In this document: in pieces, positions 15,543 through 23,806 of the stretch
How positions within the stretch are numbered: position 1 is the stretch's first letter
Layout: the number at the start of each line of letters is the position of its first letter
Program-made: the position numbers and the translations under genes
The notes under the pieces: generated by a model
The model's database searches: none
What the model saw: only the letters and a program-made list of their open reading frames with translations
What the model was told of the DNA's origin: nothing
NCBI GenBank assembly: GCA_031359995.1
Contig: JANMAT010000197.1
Coordinates: 1-35,626 of the forward strand
Direction: 5' to 3'
Length of the DNA stretch: 35,626 bases
DNA from: JANMAT01 sp031359995
GTDB lineage: Bacteria > Actinomycetota > Acidimicrobiia > Acidimicrobiales > Ilumatobacteraceae

Positions 15543-17168
15543 ATGGCGAGCGATCCCAGGGAACCAGGTACACGCAAGGGTGAGGGCGCGGTCACCCGCT
15601 GGCTGGGCAACCGGCCGGTGGCGTTGAAGCTCACGGGTCTGGCCGGCATCGCCGTGTTGGCGACCGTGGCGATCGGCATCACCGACATCCAGTCGGCCGG
15701 TACGGCCTCGAGTCGGGCTGCGGAGCTGGCCCAGCTCAACGAGTGGACCAAGGTGACCCTCGAGGCTGACATGGCCCACGACGCCGTCCGCGGCGACGTG
15801 CTGCGGGCCATCGTGGCCAAGGGCACCCCCGACGGCGCGGCGGCCAAGGCCGACCTGGCCGACCACACGAAGATCCTGTCCGACGGCCTGGCCGCGTTCC
15901 GGGCCGAGTCGATGATGGCCGACGTCCGCAAAGCGGCCGACGGGGTCGCTCCCGCCGTCGACGACTACCTCAAGCTGGCGGCCAAGGTGGTCGACGAGGC
16001 GGGGTCGAGCACCTCGCTGCCGGCCTCGTTCACCGACTTCCAGGTGTCGTTCTCCGAGGTCGAGCAGAACCTCCCGATCGTGGCCCAGATGCTGCAGACC
16101 CACGCCGACGCCGCCAACAAGGCGATGTCCGGCTCGAAGCGCGACGCCCTCACCTCCCTCGCCATCGTCGGCGGCTTCAGCCTGCTGCTGCTGGCCTTCG
16201 CGTCCCGCCTGATCACCCGCAGCATCATCCAGCCGTTGCGACGGGTCGCTCTCGTGACCGAGGGCCTCGCCCAGCGCGACCTGACCCGCTCGGCCGGCCT
16301 CGACCGCAAGGACGAGTTCGGCACCATGGCCCAGGGCCTCGACGCCGCCGTGGGGGCCATGCGGTCCACCATGACCGAACTGGTCGGCACGGCGAAGGCC
16401 CTCGGCGGCGCTGCCTCCGAGCTGGCCGAGGTCAGCGGGAACCTGACCCGCGGCGCGGCCGATGCCGCCGAGCGGGCCGCGGTCGCGGTGAACGCCACCG
16501 TGAAGGTCGACGAAGGCGTGCAAACCGCGGCGGCCGGCGCCGACGAGATGACCGCGGCGATCAACGAGATCGCCGCGTCGGCCGGCCAGGCCGCCGCCGT
16601 GGCCCAAGAGTCGACCCGGGTGGCCAGCGACGCCAACGACCGCATCGTCGAGCTCGAAGCGGCCAGCGCCGAGATCAACGGCATCGTCCGGCTCATCACC
16701 GGCATCGCCGAGCAGACGAACCTGCTCGCCCTCAACGCGACCATCGAGGCGGCCCGCGCCGGCGAGATGGGCAAGGGTTTCGCCGTCGTGGCCCGCGAGG
16801 TGAAGGACCTGGCCCACGCCACATCGAAGGCGACCAGCGAGATCACGTCCCGCATCGCCGCGCTCCAGGCGTCGAACACGGCAGTGGCCGACGGCGTCGG
16901 CCGCATCCGCGACGTGATCGGTCAGATCAACGAGTTCTCCACCACGGTGGCGTCCGCGGTCGAGGAGCAGTCGGCCACGACCCACGTGATGACCCGGGCC
17001 ATCGCCGCCGCCGCCGCCGGCAGCTCCGAGGTGTCCCGCGTCGTGGCCGCGGTGGCCGAGGTCGCCAACGCCACCGCCGACTCGGCCCAGGCCAGCCTGG
17101 ACGCCTCCGAGCACTTGGCGAGCTTCGCCCAGAAGCTCAACGGTCTCGTCGCCACGTTCAAGTACTGA
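15543..17168 (+). CDS. Methyl-accepting chemotaxis protein
   Basis: This 541-residue membrane chemoreceptor has a short cytoplasmic N terminus, TM1 at about 27-48, an extracytoplasmic four-helix-bundle-like sensor domain (about 50-200), TM2 at about 203-222, a HAMP domain (about 222-275) and a long cytoplasmic signalling coiled coil. The hairpin tip that binds CheA/CheW is clear at about 378-424 and includes IAEQTNLLALNATIEAARAG and KGFAVVAREVKDLA. The ligand is unknown. No che genes are in this window, so the partners lie elsewhere. GGAG at 15530 supports the ATG at 15543. A GAF-domain gene follows after 32 bases and probably belongs to the same transcript. Confidence 0.92.
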   Translation: MASDPREPGTRKGEGAVTRWLGNRPVALKLTGLAGIAVLATVAIGITDIQSAGTASSRAAELAQLNEWTKVTLEADMAHDAVRGDVLRAIVAKGTPDGAAAKADLADHTKILSDGLAAFRAESMMADVRKAADGVAPAVDDYLKLAAKVVDEAGSSTSLPASFTDFQVSFSEVEQNLPIVAQMLQTHADAANKAMSGSKRDALTSLAIVGGFSLLLLAFASRLITRSIIQPLRRVALVTEGLAQRDLTRSAGLDRKDEFGTMAQGLDAAVGAMRSTMTELVGTAKALGGAASELAEVSGNLTRGAADAAERAAVAVNATVKVDEGVQTAAAGADEMTAAINEIAASAGQAAAVAQESTRVASDANDRIVELEAASAEINGIVRLITGIAEQTNLLALNATIEAARAGEMGKGFAVVAREVKDLAHATSKATSEITSRIAALQASNTAVADGVGRIRDVIGQINEFSTTVASAVEEQSATTHVMTRAIAAAAAGSSEVSRVVAAVAEVANATADSAQASLDASEHLASFAQKLNGLVATFKY

Positions 17169-17200
17169 ACGCCCCGCCCACCCCTCAGGAGCACGAACCC

Positions 17201-17770
17201 ATGACCGTCAGCCATCAGAGCACCTCCACCGGCGCCGCGGCCGGTTGGGCCGTCGCCGAGGGACCGGTCGACGTCGACGGCCTGTCGGACCTGGGCCGCA
17301 TGCGTGCCATCACGAGCTACGACCTGCTCGAGCCGACGTTGCGCGACCGGCTCGACGCCATCACCGCCCGCACGGCCGAGCGGCTCGGTCAACCCGTGAG
17401 CCTCGTCACCGTCGTGCTCGACACCGCCCAGCTGGTGATCGGCAACAGCGGGCTGGAGGGCTGGATCGTGGCCACGGGCGGCACGCCCGTCGAGTGGGCG
17501 TTCTGCGCCAGGGCCGTCATGGCCAACGCGCCCTACGTCGTGCCCGACGCGCAGGTCGACCCGGTGCAGCGGCACAACCCGCTCGTGGCGTTCGACAACG
17601 TGCGCGCCTACGCCGGGGTGCCGTTGCGCGGCGAAGACGGCCACGTGCTCGGGGCCCATTGCGTGATCAACAGCGAGCCGCAGCAGTTCGCCCCCGAGCA
17701 CGTGGCCGAGCTCGAGCAGGCCGCGGCGGAGATCACCACGATCCTGCGCGAGTACCGCCTCGAGGTCTAA
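17201..17770 (+). CDS. GAF-domain protein
   Basis: This 189-residue cytoplasmic protein consists of a short N-terminal extension and one GAF domain (about 40-185). It shows the usual pattern for this group: SLVTVVLDTAQLVIG, then EWAFCARAVMANAPYVVPDA, then AYAGVPLRGEDGHVLGAHCV. This subgroup often stands alone and may sense a small ligand or redox state. Cys106 in AFCAR is a possible reactive or haem-linked residue. CAGGAG stands ahead of the ATG. The gene lies 32 bases downstream of the chemoreceptor, suggesting a linked signalling function. The TAA stop overlaps the convergent aquaporin stop. Confidence 0.8.
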   Translation: MTVSHQSTSTGAAAGWAVAEGPVDVDGLSDLGRMRAITSYDLLEPTLRDRLDAITARTAERLGQPVSLVTVVLDTAQLVIGNSGLEGWIVATGGTPVEWAFCARAVMANAPYVVPDAQVDPVQRHNPLVAFDNVRAYAGVPLRGEDGHVLGAHCVINSEPQQFAPEHVAELEQAAAEITTILREYRLEV

Positions 17771-18567
17771 GGCGCCTCGAGGCCGTCGCCGGCGGCATCG
17801 GCCGCCTTGGTGACGACCTCGGTCGCCTTGTCGCGGGCGTCGCGCAGCAGTTCGCTCTCACCCAGGATCGTGTCCTCGAGGCGCGAGTCGTCGACCGCCA
17901 GCCAGGCCAGCAGCCCGACCACGCTGCCCACGACCGGGAACACCAGGAACAGCCACAGCTGCTTGAGGGCGTCGGGCCCGGCGAACACGGCGGCGCCGAA
18001 GCTGCGGGCCGGGTTCACACTGGTGTTGTCGATCGGGATCGTGACGAGGTGGATCAGCGTGAGCGTGCCGCCCACCAGCACCGGCGCCATCATCGCCGGA
18101 AACCTCGGATGGGTGGTGGCCAGCACCGAGAACACCAGCACGGCCGTGAAGACGACCTCGACGAGGATGGCACCCCAGATGCCGTAGCCGCCGGGGCTGT
18201 GCTTGCCCCACCCGTTGGCGGCGAAGTTGTTGGTGGCATCGAAGCCCGTGTGGCTCTTGGCGATGATCCAGATCACCAGCCCGCCGAGGAACGCCCCGCA
18301 CAGCTGGGCGACGATGTAGAACGGCACATCGGCACCCTTCACCTTGCGGGCGAGCCACAGGGCGATGGTGACGGCCGGGTTGATGTGGCAGCCCGAGGCC
18401 CGCCCGATCACGAAGGCCATGACGGCCAGGGCGAGCCCGAAGTTCAGGGCGATGCCGAGCGTGCCGATGCCCTTGCCGTGGAGCACGGCACTGCCGGGCC
18501 CGGCCATCATCAGCACCATGGTGCCGATCACCTCCGCAGCGAACGCCTTCAATCCGCGGTCGATCAT
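17767..18567 (-). CDS. aqpZ: Aquaporin Z-like water channel
   Basis: This 266-residue channel of six helices has two half-helix loops, HINPAVT (NPA 63-65) and SVNPARS (NPA 185-187). The selectivity filter can be read as Phe43, His173, Thr182 and Arg188, matching a strict water channel rather than a glycerol facilitator, which would have Asp after the second NPAR. A C-terminal cytoplasmic tail of about 40 residues is charged and helical. The ATG at 18567 is preceded on the minus strand by AAGGGGA, a reasonable ribosome binding site. Its TAG stop overlaps the convergent GAF gene's TAA. The gene is divergent from the response regulator across 139 bases. Confidence 0.9.
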   Translation of the reverse strand: MIDRGLKAFAAEVIGTMVLMMAGPGSAVLHGKGIGTLGIALNFGLALAVMAFVIGRASGCHINPAVTIALWLARKVKGADVPFYIVAQLCGAFLGGLVIWIIAKSHTGFDATNNFAANGWGKHSPGGYGIWGAILVEVVFTAVLVFSVLATTHPRFPAMMAPVLVGGTLTLIHLVTIPIDNTSVNPARSFGAAVFAGPDALKQLWLFLVFPVVGSVVGLLAWLAVDDSRLEDTILGESELLRDARDKATEVVTKAADAAGDGLEAP

Positions 18568-18694
18568 GATCAGTCCGTCCCCTTCGCGCGTTGGAGCACG
18601 GCGCCATCCTGCCCCATGACGCCACCCCGTTCGTGCGATCACCGCTGCACGAGATCTCCACATCCCACGCGGGACTTCTCGACAGGGCCCGTCG

Positions 18695-18700
18695 TAGCCT
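18695..18700 (+). promoter_or_regulatory. -10 element of a leaderless promoter for the response regulator gene
   Basis: TAGCCT is followed by exactly six bases (GCTCGT) and then the GTG start at 18707. No ribosome binding site is present, so transcription and translation probably start at the same place. Confidence 0.55.
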
Positions 18701-18706
18701 GCTCGT

Positions 18707-19387
18707 GTGGCCCGGCGGATAACTGTCATCGAGGACGACGACATCATCGCCACCGCGGTGGCCGAACGGCTGCGAAGCGAGGGCTTCGCGGTCGATGTCG
18801 CCCACGAGGGCCCCGCCGGGGTCGAGCTCGTCCTGGCCACGCGCCCCGATCTGGTGATCCTCGACCTGATGCTCCCGGGTGTCGACGGCTTCGAGGTCTG
18901 CCGGCGGATCCATCGTGAGCGGGCCGTGCCGGTGATCATGCTCACGGCCCGCGACGACGAGGCTGACCAGCTCGTCGGCCTGGCCACCGGGGCCGACGAC
19001 TACCTCACCAAGCCGTTCTCTCCTCGGGTGCTGGTGGCCAGGGTGCGGGCGCTCCTGCGCCGGGTCGAGCTCGAGCGCGGCGACGCCGGCGCCGCCGCGT
19101 TGGCGGCACCGGGCGGCGTGGCCATCGACTACGATCGCCGCCTCGTGCACGTCGACGGCGAGCCGGTGCGCCTCACGGCCACCGAGTTCGACCTGCTCTC
19201 CTGCCTCGCCGCCCGGCCGGGCGTCGTCAAGACCCGTGCCCAGCTGCTGGCCGAGGTGTGGGGGTACCACGACGGCGGCACCCGCACGATCGACTCGCAC
19301 GTGCGGGCCCTGCGCCGCAAGCTCGGCGACGACCGGATCCGCACGGTGCACGGCGTCGGATACGCGCTCGGCGAGGTGCCCTCGTGA
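18707..19387 (+). CDS. OmpR/PhoB-family response regulator
   Basis: This 226-residue DNA-binding regulator has a receiver domain (about 4-118) with the acidic pocket EDDD (9-12), the phosphate-accepting Asp53 in VILDLMLPG, Thr80 and Lys102 in TKPFSP. The C-terminal winged helix (about 130-222) ends with RTIDSHVRALRRKLGDD and VHGVGYALGE, as expected for the family. It is paired with the histidine kinase that follows with a four-base GTGA overlap. The stimulus and targets are unknown; the adjacent membrane-protein gene or the divergent aquaporin gene could be targets. The GTG start is set by the promoter spacing. Confidence 0.93.
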   Translation: MARRITVIEDDDIIATAVAERLRSEGFAVDVAHEGPAGVELVLATRPDLVILDLMLPGVDGFEVCRRIHRERAVPVIMLTARDDEADQLVGLATGADDYLTKPFSPRVLVARVRALLRRVELERGDAGAAALAAPGGVAIDYDRRLVHVDGEPVRLTATEFDLLSCLAARPGVVKTRAQLLAEVWGYHDGGTRTIDSHVRALRRKLGDDRIRTVHGVGYALGEVPS

Positions 19388-20382
19388 ACCGGCCCCGCCC
19401 GCTGCGTCGCGTCAGTTCGATCAAACGCAAGATCGCCATGCTGATCGTGATCGCCACCGCCACCGCCGCCGCGGTGAGCCAGGTCGGTCTGCGGCTCGGC
19501 TGGCCGGTGTGGGTCCGCCCGCTGGTCGCCTGCGTCCTGTCGCTGCTGCTCGTGGAGTTCCTGGCCCACGGCCTCACCTCGCCGCTGCGCGACATGGAGC
19601 GGGCCTCGGCCCGCATGGCCAAGGGCGACTACCGCGTCCGGGTGCGCGACGACTCCGCCGACGAGGTCGGCCGCCTCGCCGTCGCCTTCAACGCCATGGC
19701 CGCCGAGCTCGCCGAGGTCGACCGCCAGCGACGCGACCTGGTCGCCAACGCGTCCCACGAGCTGCGCACGCCGATCACCGGGCTGCAGGCCACGCTCGAG
19801 AACCTCATCGACGGGGTCGTCCCGTGCACGCCGGCCACCCTGACTGCCATGCACGGGCAGGTGGAACGGCTGGCCCGACTGGTCCACGACCTGCTCGACC
19901 TGTCGCGCCTCGAAGCGGGCGCGGCGCCGCTGCACCTGGGGCCGGTGGCCCTGGTGGAGCTCGTGCACCACGTGGTCGGCGACGTGGGTCGGGCCCTGCC
20001 CACGCTCGACGTTCAGGTGCACGTGCCGATCGCCGATCTGAAGGTGCACGCCGACGCCGACCGCCTCGCTCAGGTGCTCACCAACCTGCTCACCAACGCG
20101 GCCCGGTACAGCGCCCATGTGGTCGTCACCGCCGAGGAGACCGCCGACGGCGTGCGGGTGCTCGTCACCGACGACGGCCCCGGCATCCCCGCCGGCGAGG
20201 AGGGCCGCATCTTCGAGCGCTTCTACCGGGCCGACCGCGCCCGGCACAACGGGGGCGCCGGCCTCGGCCTGGCCATCTCCCGCTGGATCGTCGAGCTGCA
20301 CGGCGGTCGCATCCGCGCCGAACGCAACGATCCGCACGGCTGCCGCATGGTGGTCGAGCTGCCCCACCCCGACCTCCCCTGA
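19384..20382 (+). CDS. HAMP-containing sensor histidine kinase
   Basis: This 332-residue membrane kinase pairs with the upstream response regulator. Two helices (about 16-36 and 42-62) are separated by only about five residues, so there is no extracytoplasmic sensor domain. HAMP follows at about 63-115, then the H box NASHELRTPITG with His125, and the ATPase domain with N box LTNLLTNAARYS, G1 DDGPGIP, F box FERFYR and G2 GGAGLGLAIS. It probably senses something in the membrane or through a partner protein. The GTG start overlaps the regulator's stop. The damaged DUF4153/DUF4173 gene downstream might once have been part of the same unit. Confidence 0.92.
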   Translation: MNRPRPLRRVSSIKRKIAMLIVIATATAAAVSQVGLRLGWPVWVRPLVACVLSLLLVEFLAHGLTSPLRDMERASARMAKGDYRVRVRDDSADEVGRLAVAFNAMAAELAEVDRQRRDLVANASHELRTPITGLQATLENLIDGVVPCTPATLTAMHGQVERLARLVHDLLDLSRLEAGAAPLHLGPVALVELVHHVVGDVGRALPTLDVQVHVPIADLKVHADADRLAQVLTNLLTNAARYSAHVVVTAEETADGVRVLVTDDGPGIPAGEEGRIFERFYRADRARHNGGAGLGLAISRWIVELHGGRIRAERNDPHGCRMVVELPHPDLP

Positions 20383-20465
20383 GCGACCGGAGTCCCCGTG
20401 TCCCTGCCACCTCCCTCCCCTGGTGCGCCCGCGCCCCTGCGCTGGCCCGACCCTCGTGGTGCACG

Positions 20466-21694
20466 ATGCCGTCGGTGCCGCGCGCCGCCGCCCGGCGGGT
20501 GCTCGTCGGGGCCCTGGTCGCCGGCCTGCTCGCCGACCTCGCCGGCCGCTACGGCATCGGCACCCTCGCCGGGGCACTGGCGCTCGGGCTCGGTCCGTTG
20601 GTGGTGCTGGCGGTGAGCCGGCCGAGGTCGCCCGTGGCCCGCGGCGCCATCGCCGGCGCAGTGGGGTTCGCACCCTGGCCCGCCCTGCGCGACAGTCACT
20701 GGCTGCTGTCGCTCGACGTCGTCGCCGGGCTGGCGCTGGTGGTCTTCGGTTGCACGATCGTGCGACGGCCGACCATCGCCGACAGCTTCGCCGCCCTCGC
20801 CCTACGGGCGGTGCAGGCCGGGTACGCCGCCCTGCACGGTCCGGCGTGGATGTGGGCTTGCGTGCGGGCCGTGCATCCCCGTGCCGACCCGCACCGACGG
20901 CGTCTGGGTCGGGCGGTGCTGTGGGCCGGCCCCGTGCTGCTCGTGGTCGGTGCGCTGCTCGTCTCGGCCGATCCGCTGATGGCCGACTGGTTCACGGGCA
21001 CCGTCGACGGTCCGGGCTGGGCCCGCCACGCGGTGCTCGTGCTCGGCGGTGGTCTCGGCCTGGTGAGCTTGCACGCGGTCAGCCGGGTCGACGTCGCACC
21101 GGGCCCCGGCCGCGACGTTCTCCGCCGGCGTCAGCTGGAGGCCGCGTTGGTGCTCGGCGGCATGGTCGTGCTGCTCGCCGTCTTCGCCACGGCCCAACTG
21201 GTCGCCGCCGCCCGGGGCGCCGCCTACGTGCAGGCCCGCACCGGCCTCACCTATGCGGCGTACGCACGCCGCGGCTTCTTCCAGCTGCTTGCCGTCGGCG
21301 CGCTCACCTTCGTCGTGCTGGCGTCGTTGCGACCGGTGCTGGCTGCCGCCGCCGCGCGGGCGCGACGCGTGCTGCGCGGACTCGGCGTGGCCGTGGCCGC
21401 CCTCACCGAGGTGCTCGTGGCCGTCGCCGTACGGCGGCTCGCGCTCTACGAGCATGCCTTCGGGCTGACCATGCTGCGCCGGTACTCGACGTGGCGTACC
21501 TGGTGCGCCTGTCCGACGACGCCACCCCCGCATTGGTGACCGCGGCGCGCTCGGCGTCGCCGACACTGGCGGCGGAACTGCGGGCCGGGCTGTGCGACCC
21601 CGCGCCGCGACATCACGACCGGGGTTCGGGTCTGGCCGCCAACCGCGCCGACCGCCGCTCACGCGAGGCCCTGGACCGACTCTGCGGGACGTGA
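20466..21694 (+). pseudogene. DUF4153/DUF4173 membrane protein, disrupted by an internal frame-shifting deletion
   Basis: The N-terminal part (ATG 20466 to about 21485, some 340 codons) encodes a polytopic membrane protein with TGLTYAAYARRGFFQLLAVG and LYEHAFGLTMLRRYS, which I recognise as the DUF4173 pattern. Reading then runs out of frame and stops at 21537-21539. The C-terminal family block resumes in the next frame at 21485 (LDVAYLVRLSDDATPALV, ending in AANRADRRSREALDRL) and runs to TGA 21692-21694. In intact family members a further membrane segment of some 70-80 residues lies between these blocks. Its absence together with the frame change points to a deletion at about 21483-21490. A sequencing or assembly error cannot be excluded. 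Confidence 0.65.
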
Positions 21695-21724
21695 GCCGAC
21701 CGTCGAGCAAGGGTCACGTCGGCT
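21694..21724 (+). terminator. Possible hairpin after the disrupted gene
   Basis: AGCCGAC (21694-21700) and GTCGGCT (21718-21724) are perfect inverted arms of 7 bp with a 17-base loop, starting at the last base of the stop codon. The long loop and lack of a T run make terminator activity uncertain. Confidence 0.3.
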
Positions 21725-21741
21725 GGGCGACCGTCCCGCCT

Positions 21742-21801
21742 CTGACCGGTGAGCGATGGCACCGCTAGAGTCCGCCCCGGGAGCCAGGCAACGGGGGGAC
21801 A
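21742..21801 (+). promoter_or_regulatory. Predicted promoter and leader of the acetyl-CoA synthetase gene
   Basis: CTGACC at 21742-21747 and TAGAGT at 21766-21771 are separated by 18 bases. The leader ends in GGGGGACA (21794-21801), three bases before the GTG at 21805, the same arrangement seen at the dienelactone hydrolase gene. Confidence 0.45.
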
Positions 21802-21804
21802 ACC

Positions 21805-23751
21805 GTGAACGACAAGGCGATCGACGATCTCGCGAGCGAGAACCGCACGTTCCCGCCCAGCGACGCGTTCAAGAAGGACACGTTGGTGGCGGGCACGTTC
21901 CTGTACGACGAGGCCTCCCAGGACTACCAGGGCTTCTGGGCCAAGCAGGCGAGCGAGCTCATCGACTGGTTCCAGGACTGGGACACCATCTGCGAGTGGA
22001 ACCTGCCGTACTCGAAGTGGTTCATCGGCGGGAAGCTCAACGTGTCGTACAACTGCCTCGACCGCCACGTGGCCGCTGGTCGCGGCGACAAGGTCGCCAT
22101 CCACTGGGAGGGTGAGCCGGGCGACACCCGCACGCTCACCTACGCCGACCTGCTCGACGAGGTGCAGCGCTTCGCCAACGCCCTCAAGGGTCTCGGCGTG
22201 GCCAAGGGCGACCGCGTCAACATCTACCTGCCCATGGTCCCCGAAGCGGCCATCGCCATGCTGGCCTGCGCCCGCATCGGCGCCGTCCACTCCGTCGTGT
22301 TCGGTGGCTTCTCGTCGCAGTCGTTGTCGGACCGCATCGACGACGCCGAGGCCAAGGTCCTGATCACCGCCGATGGCGGCTACCGCCGCGGCGAGGTGTT
22401 CCCGCTGAAGCCGCAGGCCGATGAGGCCGTGGCGTCCACGCCGTCCATCACCGCGGTCGTCGTCGTGCGGCGCGGCAACAACCCGGTCGACATGCAGGCC
22501 GGTCGCGACCACTGGTACCACGAGCTCGTCGCCGTCGCCGACCCCGTGTGCCCCGCCGAGCCGATGGACAGCGAAGACCTGCTCTTCCTGCTGTACACGT
22601 CGGGCACCACGGGCAAGCCCAAGGGCATCATGCACACCACCGGCGGGTACATCACCCAGGTCGCGTTCACCCACAAGTACGTCTTCGACCTGCACCCCGA
22701 GACCGACATCTACTGGTGCACCGCCGACGTCGGCTGGGTCACCGGCCACAGCTACATCGTGTACGGCCCGCTGGCCAACGGGGCCACGCAGGTCATGTAC
22801 GAGGGCGTGCCGAACTACCCGGGCAACGACCGCTTCTGGGCCATCGTCGACAAGTACCAGGTCAGCATCATGTACACCGCGCCCACGGCGATCCGCACGT
22901 TCATGAAGTGGGGACCCGAGGAGCCGGCCAAGCACGACCTCACGTCGCTGCGCCTGCTGGGCTCGGTGGGCGAGCCCATCAACCCCGAAGCCTGGATGTG
23001 GTACCACGAACACATCGGCGGCGAGCGGTGCCCCATCGTCGACACCTGGTGGCAGACCGAGACGGGCGCCATCATGATCAGCCCGCTGCCCGGGGCCACC
23101 ACGACCAAGCCGGGTTCGGCCACGTTCCCGTTGCCGGGCATCGGTGCCGAGCTGGTCGACGACCGCGGCGAGCACGTGGCGCGCGGCGGTGGGTACCTGA
23201 CCCTGACCCAGCCGTGGCCGGCCATGCTCCGCGGCATCTGGGGTGATCCGCAGCGCTTCGTCGACACCTACTGGAGCCGCTTCCCCGGTCGCTACTTCGC
23301 CGGTGACGGCGCCAAGCTCGACGACGACGGCTACCTGTGGCTGCTCGGTCGGGTGGACGACGTGATGAACGTGTCGGGCCATCGCATCTCGACCACCGAG
23401 GTCGAGTCCGCCCTCGTGTCGCACCCGTCCGTGGCCGAGGCTGCCGTGGTCGGTGCCAACGATGCCACCACCGGTCAGGCGATCATCGCCTACGTGATCC
23501 TGCGCGGCGGGCTCGAGGTCGACGAGACGGTGCTGCGCAACCACGTGGCCCACGAGATCGGCGCCATCGCCAAGCCCAAGGCGATCTTCTTCACGCCCGA
23601 TCTGCCCAAGACCCGCTCGGGCAAGATCATGCGCCGCCTGCTGCGCGACGTCGCCGAGGGCCGCAACCTGGGCGACACCACCACGCTGGCGGACGCCTCG
23701 GTCGTGAACGAACTGCAGCGTCGGGCGGCCGAGACACCCCAGGAGGACTGA
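21805..23751 (+). CDS. acs: Acetyl-CoA synthetase (AMP-forming)
   Basis: This 648-residue cytoplasmic enzyme converts acetate, ATP and CoA to acetyl-CoA through an acetyl-AMP intermediate. The phosphate loop is YTSGTTGKPKG (264-274); WWQTETGAIMISPLPG is the acetate/AMP pocket with the Trp that limits acyl length; YLWLLGRVDDVMNVSGHR is the hinge, and PKTRSGKIMRR holds Lys607, the catalytic lysine that is acetylated for control in other bacteria. The length is normal for Acs. The GTG at 21805 is supported by the GGGGGACA leader. No lysine acetyltransferase of the Pat type is next to it; the two GNAT genes in the window lie far away. Confidence 0.95.
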   Translation: MNDKAIDDLASENRTFPPSDAFKKDTLVAGTFLYDEASQDYQGFWAKQASELIDWFQDWDTICEWNLPYSKWFIGGKLNVSYNCLDRHVAAGRGDKVAIHWEGEPGDTRTLTYADLLDEVQRFANALKGLGVAKGDRVNIYLPMVPEAAIAMLACARIGAVHSVVFGGFSSQSLSDRIDDAEAKVLITADGGYRRGEVFPLKPQADEAVASTPSITAVVVVRRGNNPVDMQAGRDHWYHELVAVADPVCPAEPMDSEDLLFLLYTSGTTGKPKGIMHTTGGYITQVAFTHKYVFDLHPETDIYWCTADVGWVTGHSYIVYGPLANGATQVMYEGVPNYPGNDRFWAIVDKYQVSIMYTAPTAIRTFMKWGPEEPAKHDLTSLRLLGSVGEPINPEAWMWYHEHIGGERCPIVDTWWQTETGAIMISPLPGATTTKPGSATFPLPGIGAELVDDRGEHVARGGGYLTLTQPWPAMLRGIWGDPQRFVDTYWSRFPGRYFAGDGAKLDDDGYLWLLGRVDDVMNVSGHRISTTEVESALVSHPSVAEAAVVGANDATTGQAIIAYVILRGGLEVDETVLRNHVAHEIGAIAKPKAIFFTPDLPKTRSGKIMRRLLRDVAEGRNLGDTTTLADASVVNELQRRAAETPQED

Positions 23752-23792
23752 CCGCCTCCCGCTCCGCTCGCACGACCGTCATGGGGGTCCAC

Positions 23793-23798
23793 TAGCGT
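23793..23798 (+). promoter_or_regulatory. -10-like element before the copper lipoprotein gene
   Basis: TAGCGT stands eight bases before the ATG at 23807, so the transcript would have a leader of only one or two bases, if any. There is no ribosome binding site. Confidence 0.4.
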
Positions 23799-23806
23799 GA
23801 ACGGCC

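Noticed and set aside
18041..18060. A glycerol facilitator instead of aquaporin
   Set aside because: The second loop reads NPARS, not NPARD, and the filter residues Phe, His, Thr and Arg are those of a water channel.
21481..21539. The 767-residue open frame as an intact protein ending at 21539
   Set aside because: Most of it upstream of 20466 is out of frame with the kinase gene, and its last residues after 21485 are unlike the family, which continues in the next frame.
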